64,000 nt of DNA, from NCBI RefSeq assembly GCF_048060095.1, contig NZ_JBLUOA010000004.1, positions 127,138 to 191,137 of the forward strand. Direction: 5' to 3'. The notes under the pieces were generated by a model. The model did no database searches. It worked only from the letters and a program-made list of their open reading frames with translations, and was not told where the DNA came from. The position numbers were made by a program, and so were the translations under genes. Shown piece after piece: positions 24,724-34,054 of this stretch; position 1 is the first letter of the stretch, and each line of letters begins with the position of its first letter. This DNA comes from JBLUOA01 sp048060095. GTDB taxonomy: Bacteria; Pseudomonadota; Alphaproteobacteria; Rhodobacterales; Rhodobacteraceae.

Positions 24724-26043
24724 ATGAAAACCTATAAATTAGCGACTGCCAGTGCGCTGGCCATTGCCGCAACAGGCATGGTCAGCACAGCTCAAGCCGA
24801 AGACCTGACGCTTTGCTGGGCGGCGTGGGACCCGGCGAATGCCCTCGTCGAACTATCCAAGGATTTCGAAGCCGAAAGCGGCCACACGATGAGTTTTGAG
24901 TTCGTGCCGTGGCCCAACTTTGCCGACCGGATGCTGAATGAGCTGAACTCTGGCGGGCAATTGTGCGACCTGCTGATCGGGGACAGCCAGTGGATCGGCG
25001 GTGGTGCCGAAAACGGCCATTACGTAAAGCTGAACGATTTCTTTGACAGCAGCGGCATCAGCATGGACGATTTTGCTGACGCAACCGTTTACGCCTATTC
25101 GACTTGGCCTAAAGGCACGCCGAACTACTATGCCCTGCCCGCGATGGGGGATGCGAACGGCTGGTTCTATCGCAAGGACTGGTTCGAACGCGAAGACATC
25201 CAAGCGGCCTTTATGGAAGCGACGGGCCGTGAGCTTGCCGAACCCACGAGCCAGCGAGAGCTGCTGGAAATCGCCCAGTTCTTCCAAGGGCGCGAGATTG
25301 ACGGAAACACCGTCTACGGCGCGGCGATCTTTACCGAGCGTGGTTCTGAAGGGATCACGATGGGTATCACCGGCGCACTTTATCCTTGGGGGTTCAAATA
25401 TGAAAACGAACCCGGATCGTATGACATGGAAGGTGCCGTGAACTCACCCGAAGCGGTCGAGGCGTTGGAGTTCTACAAGGAATTCTACGAAACAGCGACG
25501 CCGCCGGGCTACACCAACAGCTACATGGGTGAATCGCTCGATGCGTTCAAATCCGGTCAGGTTGCGATGGCGATGAACTGGTTTGCGTTCTTCCCCGGCC
25601 TTTACGCCGACCCGGATGTCGGTGGGGACAAGATCGACTTCTTCGTGAATCCGCCGCAGAACCAGGCCGGATCGACCCTCGGCGGCCAAGGCATTTCCGT
25701 CGTCAGCTACTCCGACAAGCAGGACGCAGCGCTTGAATACATCAAGTGGTTTGCCCAGCCCGAGGTGCAGCAAAAATGGTGGGATCTTGGCGGTTATTCG
25801 GCCCATAACGCGGTGCTCGAAGATCCGGGGTTTGAGGCCAGCGCGCCCTTCGCCGGCGACTTCCTTGTCGCGATGCAGGACGTTCAGGATTTCTGGCAGG
25901 AACCGGCCTATGCCGAACTTTTGCTGGCGATGCAGAAACGAATGCATGACTACGTCGTCGCCGATCAGGGCACCGCGCAGGAAGCGCTGGACAAGCTGAT
26001 CGAGGACTGGACCGAAGTCTTCGAGGACGAAGGCAAACTGTAA
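24724..26043 (+). CDS. Extracellular solute-binding protein, family 1 (polyol/sugar ABC transporter)
   Basis: A 439-residue periplasmic binding protein with a signal peptide ending near STAQA. It belongs to the large family that feeds MalFG-type permeases; WAAWDPANALVELSKDFEAESGH and the aromatic-rich cleft regions are typical. GGGAGGATGAT precedes the ATG. It is the first gene of an operon running to 35182, and a hairpin directly follows it. Which sugar or polyol it binds cannot be read from sequence. The catabolic genes downstream suggest a tetritol, a branched or short sugar, or another polyol yielding a ketose. Confidence 0.9.
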   Translation: MKTYKLATASALAIAATGMVSTAQAEDLTLCWAAWDPANALVELSKDFEAESGHTMSFEFVPWPNFADRMLNELNSGGQLCDLLIGDSQWIGGGAENGHYVKLNDFFDSSGISMDDFADATVYAYSTWPKGTPNYYALPAMGDANGWFYRKDWFEREDIQAAFMEATGRELAEPTSQRELLEIAQFFQGREIDGNTVYGAAIFTERGSEGITMGITGALYPWGFKYENEPGSYDMEGAVNSPEAVEALEFYKEFYETATPPGYTNSYMGESLDAFKSGQVAMAMNWFAFFPGLYADPDVGGDKIDFFVNPPQNQAGSTLGGQGISVVSYSDKQDAALEYIKWFAQPEVQQKWWDLGGYSAHNAVLEDPGFEASAPFAGDFLVAMQDVQDFWQEPAYAELLLAMQKRMHDYVVADQGTAQEALDKLIEDWTEVFEDEGKL

Positions 26044-26053
26044 GCAAAGTGGT

Positions 26054-26072
26054 GGCGGGCATCCTGCCCGCC
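26054..26072 (+). terminator. Intercistronic stem-loop after the binding-protein gene
   Basis: GGCGGGCA-TCC-TGCCCGCC forms an 8-bp stem with a 3-base loop, ten bases after the stop. A second, weaker GC-rich hairpin follows around 26095-26112. It probably raises the binding-protein:permease ratio by partial termination or mRNA protection. Confidence 0.65.
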
Positions 26073-26135
26073 CTACACTCTCTCCAACGGTAAGGCGGCG
26101 CCTGCGCCCGCCTCACCACAGGGAAGTTGCGCCCG

Positions 26136-27083
26136 ATGTCAGACACCCCCATCACCCGCGCCGCCGAAGCGACCCCGCCCGGCATCGCCCGCAAGGTTCG
26201 CGGGCTAAGCGACCGGGCCATCGCGTGGCTGTTCGTCGGCCCAACGATCCTGCTGCTGCTGGCGATCAACATTTTCCCGCTGATCTGGACGATCAACCTC
26301 AGCTTCACCGACTTCAAGGCGAACCGTGCCGGGCGCGAGATCAAGAATGTCGGCCTGCGCAACTATGAACGCATCCTGACCGACAGCGACATCTGGCTGA
26401 ACATGCAGGCCACCGCGCATTTCCTGTTCTGGACGATCTTTTTTCAGGTGTTGATCGGCTTCACGCTCGCCTACCTCATCAACAAGAAATTCAAGGGGAA
26501 CGATCTTTGGACAACGATCATCGTGTTGCCGATGATGTTGTCCCCGGCTGTGGTTGGGAACTTCTGGAAATTCCTCTACCAGCCGCAAATCGGGCTGTTT
26601 AATTACATCGTCGGCTGGTTCACCGGCAAAGACCCGTCGAGTTTTGAAATGCTCGGCTCGGTCAGCCTTGCGCCGTGGTCCATCGTGATCGTCGATACAT
26701 GGATGTGGACGCCCTTTGTCATGCTGATCTGTCTTGCGGGGCTGCGAAGTATTCCCGATTACATCTATGAGGCGGCAGAGATCGACCGCGCCTCAAAACT
26801 GCGCCAGTTCTTCACGATCACCATTCCGATGGTGCTGCCGTTCCTGATGCTCGCCGTGCTTTTTCGGGGGATCGAGAACTTCAAGATGTTCGATCTGGTT
26901 GTGCAACTGACCGGCGGTGGACCGGGATCGACGACCGAGCTGACCTCGATCAACCTCAAGCGCGAGGCATTTGAGAAATGGCGCACCGGCTATGCCTCGG
27001 CCTACGCGATCATATTGTTTGTGACGGTCTTCGGCCTCGCCTCAATCTACGTCAAAGCGCTGAACAAGGTGAAAGAAAGATGA
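26136..27083 (+). CDS. Sugar/polyol ABC transporter permease (MalF type)
   Basis: A 315-residue inner-membrane permease with six predicted helices. The first, near residues 30-52, is LFVGPTILLLLAINIFPLIW. The EAA loop EAAEIDRASKLRQFF, which docks the ATPase, lies near residue 212. I start at MSDTPITRAAEA, nine bases after GGGAAG. The gene overlaps the next permease by ATGA. It pairs with that permease as a heterodimer. Confidence 0.9.
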   Translation: MSDTPITRAAEATPPGIARKVRGLSDRAIAWLFVGPTILLLLAINIFPLIWTINLSFTDFKANRAGREIKNVGLRNYERILTDSDIWLNMQATAHFLFWTIFFQVLIGFTLAYLINKKFKGNDLWTTIIVLPMMLSPAVVGNFWKFLYQPQIGLFNYIVGWFTGKDPSSFEMLGSVSLAPWSIVIVDTWMWTPFVMLICLAGLRSIPDYIYEAAEIDRASKLRQFFTITIPMVLPFLMLAVLFRGIENFKMFDLVVQLTGGGPGSTTELTSINLKREAFEKWRTGYASAYAIILFVTVFGLASIYVKALNKVKER

Positions 27084-28018
27084 GCAGTTTTTCCGTCACC
27101 GAACCTACCAAACGCGCCAAGTGGATCGCGGGCACCTTGGTCATTGTCTATGCGCTGATCACGATGATCCCATTGGCGTGGATCATGCTGACGGGGTTCA
27201 AGACGCCTGCCGATGCGATCTCCTACCCGCCAAAGGTGGTGTTTGAACCGACGCTTGAAGGTTACGTGAACCTGTTTACCACGCGCACCCGGCAGACCGA
27301 CGAGTTCCTCGCCGCGAACCCGCCGGAAACTTGGTATGAGGAAATCGTGCGCCAATACGACATGGTCATCGCTGGCCCGTCGAAATTCGGCGAGCGGTTC
27401 CTGAATTCGGTTATTATCGGTTTTGGCTCAACCTTCCTGTCGATCTTTCTTGGCACGCTTGCGGCCTATGGTTTCAGTCGGTTCAAGATCCCCTTGGCGG
27501 ACGATCTGCTATTCTTCATCCTCAGCACGCGAATGATGCCGCCAATTGCCGTGGCGATCCCGATTTTCCTGATGTATCGCAATCTTGGTCTGTCGGACAC
27601 GCATCTGGGGATGATCCTGCTTTACACGGCGGTCAACATCTCGCTTGCCGTCTGGCTGCTTAAAGGCTTCATCGACGAAATCCCGCGAGAATATGAAGAG
27701 GCGGCGCTGATCGATGGCTACACCCGGTTTCAGGCGTTCTACAAAGTCGTGCTGCCACAGGCGGCAACGGGCATCGCCTCAACCGCGATTTTCTGCCTGA
27801 TCTTTGCATGGAACGAATACGCCTTCGCGGTTCTGCTGACTTCAGGCACGGCGCAGACAGCGCCGCCGTTCATCCCGACCATCATCGGCGTTGGCGGGCT
27901 TGATTGGCCAGCGGTCGCGGCGGGGGCTACGATCTTCCTGATCCCGGTGATGATCTTCACCATCATGCTGCGCAAACACCTGCTGCGCGGAATCACATTC
28001 GGGGCGGTGCGGAAATGA
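27080..28018 (+). CDS. Sugar/polyol ABC transporter permease (MalG type)
   Basis: A 312-residue second permease (MSSFSVTEPTKRAKW). Its EAA loop reads EYEEAALIDGYTRFQAFY near residue 217. The start ATG overlaps the stop of the first permease, and its own stop overlaps the start of the 62-residue membrane protein, showing tight translational coupling. The periplasmic loop between helices 1 and 2 is longer than usual (about residues 45-115), as in some polyol transporters. Confidence 0.9.
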   Translation: MSSFSVTEPTKRAKWIAGTLVIVYALITMIPLAWIMLTGFKTPADAISYPPKVVFEPTLEGYVNLFTTRTRQTDEFLAANPPETWYEEIVRQYDMVIAGPSKFGERFLNSVIIGFGSTFLSIFLGTLAAYGFSRFKIPLADDLLFFILSTRMMPPIAVAIPIFLMYRNLGLSDTHLGMILLYTAVNISLAVWLLKGFIDEIPREYEEAALIDGYTRFQAFYKVVLPQAATGIASTAIFCLIFAWNEYAFAVLLTSGTAQTAPPFIPTIIGVGGLDWPAVAAGATIFLIPVMIFTIMLRKHLLRGITFGAVRK

Positions 28019-28203
28019 GCAACTTCATCAACGGTCTTCTCCGCCTCAGACGCGGCCCGTGGGAACTGGTGGCGACCATCCTGATCGCCCTCGGTGTCTT
28101 CATGCTGATGCAGCCCTTTGTGCTTTGGGGCTTCACCTATTCCTTCATTGTTACGCTGATCGGCACGGTGATGTTCATCGTCGTCAGCCATTTCCCGGAG
28201 TAG
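28015..28203 (+). CDS. 62-residue two-helix membrane protein in the ABC operon
   Basis: A very small protein (MSNFINGLLRLRRGPWELVA at its start) with two hydrophobic segments near residues 17-35 and 39-57. It begins by ATGA overlap with the second permease and ends three bases before the first ATPase, so it is a genuine coupled gene. Its place between permease and ATPase genes suggests an accessory subunit. The glycerol-type transporter at 45577-51521 also carries a small membrane protein (DUF2160), though the two show no obvious sequence similarity. Function unknown. Confidence 0.75.
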   Translation: MSNFINGLLRLRRGPWELVATILIALGVFMLMQPFVLWGFTYSFIVTLIGTVMFIVVSHFPE

Positions 28204-28206
28204 CGC

Positions 28207-29304
28207 ATGGCAGAGATCGTCATCAAGAACCTGCGCAAGACCTTCGGGGACTTCACCGCCGTGCGCGACAGTTCCTTCACCATCAAGGACGGAGAGTTCT
28301 TCATGCTGCTCGGCCCCTCCGGCTGCGGCAAGACCACGACGCTGAGGATGATCGCGGGGCTGGAGCTGCCGACCTCGGGCGAAATCTACCTCGACGGAGA
28401 AGAGATCAGCCAGCAGCCCCCGTCGAAGCGCGATATCGCCTTCGTTTTCCAGATGTTCGCGCTTTACCCACACATGAACGTGCGGCGCAATATCAGCTAT
28501 CCGCTGGTCAGTCAGGGCATGGCGAAGGCCGACGTAAAGGCTAAGGTGGCCGAGGTCGCGAATATCCTTGGCATAAACGATATTCTGGATCGGCCCGTTG
28601 GTGGTCTGTCCGGCGGGGATCGCCAGCGCGTGGCCCTTGGCCGCGCCATCGTCCGCGACCCCAAGGCGTTCATGATGGACGAACCGCTCGGCGCGCTTGA
28701 TGCAGAGTTTCGCGAACACATGGCCGAAGAACTCCGCGCGCTGCACGACCGGATGAACGCCACAACCGTCTATGTCACCCACGATCAGCTTGAGGCAATG
28801 CAGATGGGTGACAAGATCGTTGTCATGAATAACGCCGTGGTCGAACAATTCGGCACGCCGCAAGAGATTTACGATAAGCCCGCGACCATGTTTGTCGCGG
28901 ATTTCATCGGTTCGCCGTCCATGAATTTCCTTCACTTTGACGGGCAAATCCAAAAGGACAGTGCGCGCGTTGCGATGAACGGCGCGACCTACGCCGTGCC
29001 GAAACAGCACACAGATGCTGGCGGCAAGCTGGTGTTCGGCGTCCGCCCGGAACACGTTCGCCTGTCCGATAGCGGTGGGCTTCGGGCCGGGGTTCTCGCG
29101 ACCGAATACCTTGGCACCACGCAGATCATCACGCTTGATTCAGGCAACGGAGAGTTAAAGGCCCGCGTCGATGCCGACCAGCCGGTGAAGGTGGGGGAGT
29201 CCGTCGGCCTCGACTTCAAACCCGAAACGATCACGCTGTTTGACGCGGAAAGCGGGGCGGCCCTGCCCTCTGCCCTGAACGAAGGGGTCGTCGCCCATGG
29301 CTGA
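28207..29304 (+). CDS. ABC transporter ATPase 1 (MalK/UgpC type)
   Basis: A 365-residue ATPase with Walker A GPSGCGKTT, signature LSGGDRQR, Walker B FMMDEPLGALD and switch His in YVTHDQ, all canonical. A C-terminal OB/TOBE domain from about residue 240 gives the MalK-like length. It overlaps the second ATPase gene by eight bases. Two different ATPases in one operon imply a heterodimer. Confidence 0.92.
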   Translation: MAEIVIKNLRKTFGDFTAVRDSSFTIKDGEFFMLLGPSGCGKTTTLRMIAGLELPTSGEIYLDGEEISQQPPSKRDIAFVFQMFALYPHMNVRRNISYPLVSQGMAKADVKAKVAEVANILGINDILDRPVGGLSGGDRQRVALGRAIVRDPKAFMMDEPLGALDAEFREHMAEELRALHDRMNATTVYVTHDQLEAMQMGDKIVVMNNAVVEQFGTPQEIYDKPATMFVADFIGSPSMNFLHFDGQIQKDSARVAMNGATYAVPKQHTDAGGKLVFGVRPEHVRLSDSGGLRAGVLATEYLGTTQIITLDSGNGELKARVDADQPVKVGESVGLDFKPETITLFDAESGAALPSALNEGVVAHG

Positions 29305-30292
29305 AGTCGTCCTGAAGAACATCAGCAAGAGCTTCGGCAAGGACGTTGCGATTGACGACCTGTCGATGACGATCCCCGATGGCGCATTCGTTGTCCTGCT
29401 TGGCCCCACGGGGGCTGGCAAAACCACGACGCTGCGCCTGATCTCAGGTCTCGAAACACTCGATGCCGGAGAAATCTTCATCGGCGGGCGCAAGGTCAAT
29501 TCCGAAACCCCGGCGCAGCGCGATGTGGCGATGGTGTTCCAGCAATACTCGCTTTATCCGCATATGAGCGTGCGAGATAATCTGGCGTTTCCGCTTCGCT
29601 CTCCGATCCTGAAAACGCCCGACGACCAGGTCAAGAAACGTGTCGCTGAGGTGGCGGAGATCTTGCAGATCCCCCACAAGCTCGACAACAAAGCGACGGA
29701 GCTTTCGGGTGGCGAGATGCAGCGTGTTTCCATCGGACGGGCGCTGGTGCGCGACCCTTCGATTTACCTTATGGATGAACCGCTTAGCTCTCTCGACGCG
29801 AAATTGCGCAATGATCTGCGGGTGGAACTGAAGCGCATTCAGGCGAGCCTTGGGGCCACGATGCTCTACGTCACCCACGACCAGATCGAAGCGATGACCA
29901 TGGCCACCCATGTCGGCGTGTTGCACGATGGAAAGCTCGTCCAATTCGGCACCCCACGCGAAATCTACGAAGACCCGAAAAGCATCTATGTCGCCAGCCG
30001 CCTTGGCCTGCCGCGCATCAACATCCTGCCCGCCGATCTGTTTGATGCAGGCCGGAACAGCGGTCAGAAAATCGGGTTGCGGCCCGAGAATATCCGCCAA
30101 GGCGAAGGCAAACCGGCAGAGGTTCAGCGCGTCGAACATCTGGGCGACCAGACCCGTCTGCATCTGACGCTAGAGGGTCACGCGATAACCACGATTGCCA
30201 CGGCAGGGACCGATTATCCGGTGGGTTCGACCGTGAAGGTTTCGCCGCGAAACCCTCTGTTCTTCGCCGCTGACGGCACGCGCATTTCTTAG
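29297..30292 (+). CDS. ABC transporter ATPase 2 (MalK/UgpC type)
   Basis: A 331-residue partner ATPase: Walker A GPTGAGKTT, signature LSGGEMQR, Walker B YLMDEPLSSLD and H-loop YVTHDQIEA are intact, so both nucleotide sites of this transporter look active. The C-terminal TOBE region is shorter than in ATPase 1. AGGGAGG after its stop serves the kinase gene. Confidence 0.92.
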   Translation: MAEVVLKNISKSFGKDVAIDDLSMTIPDGAFVVLLGPTGAGKTTTLRLISGLETLDAGEIFIGGRKVNSETPAQRDVAMVFQQYSLYPHMSVRDNLAFPLRSPILKTPDDQVKKRVAEVAEILQIPHKLDNKATELSGGEMQRVSIGRALVRDPSIYLMDEPLSSLDAKLRNDLRVELKRIQASLGATMLYVTHDQIEAMTMATHVGVLHDGKLVQFGTPREIYEDPKSIYVASRLGLPRINILPADLFDAGRNSGQKIGLRPENIRQGEGKPAEVQRVEHLGDQTRLHLTLEGHAITTIATAGTDYPVGSTVKVSPRNPLFFAADGTRIS

Positions 30293-30304
30293 GGAGGCAC
30301 CACG

Positions 30305-31924
30305 ATGGCACAGTTTCTGAACGCGAAAGACAGCTTGGTGACAGAGGCGATCGACGGCGTGCTCGCCGCGTCTGGCGGCATGTTGAAGCGGCTGGACGGC
30401 TACCCGCATATCAAAGTGGTTTACCGCGCCGACTGGGACAAATCAAAGGTCGCGTTGATCTCAGGGGGCGGCTCGGGGCACGAACCGGCCCATGCGGGGT
30501 TCGTGGGGCGCGGAATGCTGACGGCGGCGGTCTGCGGCGATGTTTTTGCCTCGCCTTCGGTCGAGGCTGTGCTGGCGGGAATCCTCGCGGTTACGGGGGA
30601 TGCGGGATGCCTGTTGATCGTCAAGAACTACACCGGCGACCGGTTGAACTTCGGCCTTGCGGCGGAACGCGCCCGCGCATTGGGCCGTCGTGTTGAAATG
30701 GTCGTCGTTGACGACGACATCGCGCTGCCGGACCTGCCGCAGGCGCGCGGCGTGGCGGGCACGCTGTTCGTCCACAAGATCGCCGGGGCCGCGGCCGAGG
30801 CCGGCGACGCGCTGGCCGATGTTGCCGCGAAGGCGAGCGATGTGATTTCCGCCGTGCGATCAATTGGCATGTCACTTGACACTTGTACCGTGCCGGGGTC
30901 CGCCAAGGAAAACCGGATCAAGCCCGGAATGGCCGAACTTGGCCTTGGCATTCATGGCGAGGCCGGAGTGGAACAGGTCGCGTTCGACAGCGCGCGGTCG
31001 GCCATGACGACGGTGCTGAAAAAGTTGTCGGGCGATGACGCCAAATCGCGGATCGTGCTGCTGAACAGCCTCGGCTCGACCACGCCGCTGGAAATGTCGG
31101 TGCTGGCCTACGAACTTGCCACGTCGGGGGCCGGGTTTGACCATATCGTCGGCCCGGCGCCCCTAATGACCTCGCTTGACATGCACGGGTTTTCGGTATC
31201 GACCCTGCCGGCAAGGCCCGACTGGGTTGCCGCGATGCAGGCGCCTGTCGATCTTGCGGCTTGGCCCGCGATGCAGGCAATCAACAAGGTCGAAACCTCT
31301 GCCCTGCCGGACGGTCTGACGCCGATCAAGCCGATCCCATCCGACAGCCCGGAAACCCGCGCGACGATTGAGGGGATCTGCGATCTGCTGATCGAGTCGG
31401 AAGGGTCGCTCAATGAACTCGATGCGAAGTCTGGGGACGGTGACACCGGCAGCACGCTCGCCGGGGCCGCGCGGGCGTTGAAAGGGGCGATGGATCGGAT
31501 GCCGCTTGCGGACCTTACGCAACTTTTTCCGGCGCTTGGGAATGAACTCAGCCAGACCATGGGCGGATCGTCCGGCGTGATCCTCGCCATCTATTTCGGG
31601 GCTGCGGGGGATGCCTGCGCCAGTGGCATGACGATCCCCGAAGCGCTGCGCGCGGGCCTTGATCGGGTCAGCGAGGTTGGCGGCGCGGTCAGGGGCGACC
31701 GCACGATGATCGACGCGCTGGAACCCGCGCTGGACGCCTTGCCGAACGGGATCGGTGCCGCCGCGAAGGCCGCCCGCGCTGGGGCAGATGCCACCGCCAA
31801 AATCGGCACGGCGAAGGCCGGGCGCGCGGCCTATGTCCCCGAAGAAAACCTGCTCGGCCATAACGATCCGGGGGCCGAAGCCATCGCCCGCGTGTTCGAA
31901 GGACTCGTCCACAACATCGGATAG
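30305..31924 (+). CDS. Dihydroxyacetone-kinase family protein (DhaK-DhaL fusion)
   Basis: A 539-residue ATP-dependent ketose kinase. The DhaK half (about 1-330) has SGGGSGHEPAHAGFVG and LGLGIHGEAGVEQ, whose His is the residue that bonds covalently to the ketone substrate. The DhaL half (about 345-539) has KSGDGDTGSTLAG with the Mg-ATP Asp residues and MGGSSGVILAIYF. Relatives phosphorylate dihydroxyacetone, L- or D-erythrulose, or sulfoquinovose-derived or apiose-derived ketoses. With a polyol importer and two oxidoreductase/isomerase genes in the operon, a C4 ketose is an attractive but unproven substrate. Confidence 0.9.
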   Translation: MAQFLNAKDSLVTEAIDGVLAASGGMLKRLDGYPHIKVVYRADWDKSKVALISGGGSGHEPAHAGFVGRGMLTAAVCGDVFASPSVEAVLAGILAVTGDAGCLLIVKNYTGDRLNFGLAAERARALGRRVEMVVVDDDIALPDLPQARGVAGTLFVHKIAGAAAEAGDALADVAAKASDVISAVRSIGMSLDTCTVPGSAKENRIKPGMAELGLGIHGEAGVEQVAFDSARSAMTTVLKKLSGDDAKSRIVLLNSLGSTTPLEMSVLAYELATSGAGFDHIVGPAPLMTSLDMHGFSVSTLPARPDWVAAMQAPVDLAAWPAMQAINKVETSALPDGLTPIKPIPSDSPETRATIEGICDLLIESEGSLNELDAKSGDGDTGSTLAGAARALKGAMDRMPLADLTQLFPALGNELSQTMGGSSGVILAIYFGAAGDACASGMTIPEALRAGLDRVSEVGGAVRGDRTMIDALEPALDALPNGIGAAAKAARAGADATAKIGTAKAGRAAYVPEENLLGHNDPGAEAIARVFEGLVHNIG

Positions 31925-31932
31925 GAGGCGCG

Positions 31933-33003
31933 TTGACAAAGACCGTCGCAGACAAGACCGAGAAACCCACGGTCAACGACATTGCCCGCGTCGCCGGGGT
32001 CAGCCTTGCGACGGTTGACCGCGTGCTGAACGCGCGGCCCGGTGTGCGGCGTGTGACGATTGACCGGGTGAACGCGGCGATTCGGGAACTTGGCTATGTG
32101 CGCGACACCGCGGCGGCGAACCTGGCCCGGCGACGGATCTATAACCTGTTGTTTATTCTGCCAGAAACCAACAACGAATTTGTCACAGCACTTGAAGCTG
32201 AAATCGCGGCCCAATCCGAACGGCTCAGCATCGAACGCACACGTCTGTCGACCGTGAAGGCACCGGCGTTCGATCCGCAAGAACTGGTGCGGATCATCGA
32301 CACGGTGGACCCCGCGGAATTTGACGGCATCGCGATTTTCGGCCCGGAAACGCCATCGGTCCGCGACGCGGCGCGGAAGGTGAAGGAAAAGGGCGTCGCG
32401 GTCGTGTCGCTCGTCTCAGACCTCCCCAGCACGTCGCGCGACCATTTTGTCGGCATTGACAACGTGCAGGCGGGCAAGACGGCGGCGCAGTTGATCGGGC
32501 GGTTTGCGGCGCGCGACGCAGGGCAAATCCTCGTCATCACCGGGTCGCGCCTCGCCCGCGATCATCTGGAACGTCGCCACGGATTTGATGAGGTGATGGC
32601 AGAGGAGTTTCCATCGTTCGAAGTGCTCCCCTCTCTCGAAGGGCGCGACGATCCGGACCTGCTGCTGGACCTGCTTCCGGCGGTGTTTGAAAAGAACCAC
32701 CGGATTTGCGGCATCTATTCGTCAGCCGCCGGGAACGGTGGGCTGGTGCAGTTCCTGCGGGCGCAGGGGTTGGATCAGAAGGTGATCGTCGTGGGCCACG
32801 AACTGACGCCGCTGTCGCGGGATGCGCTGACAGCCGGGGTATTCGACGCGATCATTTCACAGGACACCGGGCATCTGGTGCGCAGCGCGGTGCGGCTGCT
32901 GCGGGCGACTGCGGATGACGCGCCGTTCAACCCGACGCAGGAACGCATTCGGATCGACATTTATCTGAAAGAAAACATGCCGCCAGCAAGGAGGATCGAA
33001 TGA
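31933..33003 (+). CDS. LacI-family transcriptional regulator
   Basis: A 356-residue regulator starting at a TTG after AGGAGG. The HTH (TVNDIARVAGVSLATVDRVL) and hinge helix (YVRDTAAANLARRR) precede a periplasmic-binding-like sensor domain. It is embedded in the catabolic operon rather than at its edge. The ACGT palindromes at 24604-24649 fit its binding mode, so it probably represses the operon until the sugar or a phosphorylated intermediate binds. Its stop overlaps the isomerase start. Confidence 0.9.
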   Translation: MTKTVADKTEKPTVNDIARVAGVSLATVDRVLNARPGVRRVTIDRVNAAIRELGYVRDTAAANLARRRIYNLLFILPETNNEFVTALEAEIAAQSERLSIERTRLSTVKAPAFDPQELVRIIDTVDPAEFDGIAIFGPETPSVRDAARKVKEKGVAVVSLVSDLPSTSRDHFVGIDNVQAGKTAAQLIGRFAARDAGQILVITGSRLARDHLERRHGFDEVMAEEFPSFEVLPSLEGRDDPDLLLDLLPAVFEKNHRICGIYSSAAGNGGLVQFLRAQGLDQKVIVVGHELTPLSRDALTAGVFDAIISQDTGHLVRSAVRLLRATADDAPFNPTQERIRIDIYLKENMPPARRIE

Positions 33004-34052
33004 AAACCATCAAGGGACCAGCGTTGTTTCTAGCGCAGTTCGCAGGCGATGACGCGCCGTTCAACTCATGGGACGCGATCACCAAATGGGCCGCCGATTG
33101 CGGCTACAAGGGCGTGCAGGTGCCAAGCTGGGACGCGCGGCTGATCGACCTTTCCAAAGCCGCGTCGTCCAAGGATTATTGCGACGACTTCAAAGGCAAG
33201 GCGCAGGAAAACGGCGTTGAGTTGACGGAACTTTCGACCCACCTGCAAGGCCAGCTAGTCGCTGTGCATCCGGCCTATGACGCGGCGTATGACGGGTTCG
33301 CCGACCCCTCGGTTCACGGCAACCCGAAGGCGCGGCAGGAATGGGCGGTCGAGCAGGTAAAGCTCGCGCTCTCCGCATCAAAAAACATGGGGATCGGCGC
33401 ACACGCGACGTTTTCCGGCGCGCTGGCGTGGCCCTATGTCTATCCGTGGCCGCAGCGGCCCGCCGGCCTGATCGAAACCGCGTTTGACGAACTTGCGACG
33501 CGCTGGCGGCCCATCCTCGACCACGCCGACGACTGCGGCGTCGACATCTGCTATGAAATCCACCCCGGCGAAGACCTGCATGACGGCGTGACGTTCGAAA
33601 TGTTCCTTGAGCGGGTCGATAATCACGCCCGCTGCAACATGCTGTATGATCCCTCGCATTATGTGCTGCAATGCCTCGACTACATCGACAATATTGATGT
33701 CTATGCGGATAGGATCAGGATGTTCCATGTCAAGGATGCTGAATTTAATCCGACCGGGCGGCAGGGGGTCTATTCCGGCTATCAGTCGTGGGTTGATCGC
33801 GCCGGACGGTTCCGAAGCCTTGGGGATGGTCAGGTCGACTTCGCCGCGGTGTTTTCGAAGATGGCAGCGAATGACTTTGACGGCTGGGCCGTGGTCGAAT
33901 GGGAATGTTGCCTGAAGCACCCCGAAGACGGCGCACGCGAAGGGGCGCAATTCGTCAGCGACCATATCATCCGCGTGACGGAACGGGCGTTTGACGACTT
34001 TGCCGATGGCGGCACGGACGATGCCGCGAACCGTAAAATGCTGGGAATTTGA
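33000..34052 (+). CDS. Sugar phosphate isomerase/epimerase (xylose-isomerase-like TIM barrel)
   Basis: A 350-residue AP-endonuclease-2-type TIM barrel. Metal-binding positions are visible: Glu in CYEIHPGEDLHD, Asp/His in LYDPSHYVLQ, His in MFHVKDAEF and a late Glu in WAVVEWECC. AAGGAGGATCGA precedes the ATG, which overlaps the LacI stop. Such proteins isomerise or epimerise sugars and keto-acids. With the dehydrogenase downstream it would interconvert the imported sugar or its oxidation product before phosphorylation. Confidence 0.88.
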   Translation: MKTIKGPALFLAQFAGDDAPFNSWDAITKWAADCGYKGVQVPSWDARLIDLSKAASSKDYCDDFKGKAQENGVELTELSTHLQGQLVAVHPAYDAAYDGFADPSVHGNPKARQEWAVEQVKLALSASKNMGIGAHATFSGALAWPYVYPWPQRPAGLIETAFDELATRWRPILDHADDCGVDICYEIHPGEDLHDGVTFEMFLERVDNHARCNMLYDPSHYVLQCLDYIDNIDVYADRIRMFHVKDAEFNPTGRQGVYSGYQSWVDRAGRFRSLGDGQVDFAAVFSKMAANDFDGWAVVEWECCLKHPEDGAREGAQFVSDHIIRVTERAFDDFADGGTDDAANRKMLGI

Positions 34053-34054
34053 CG

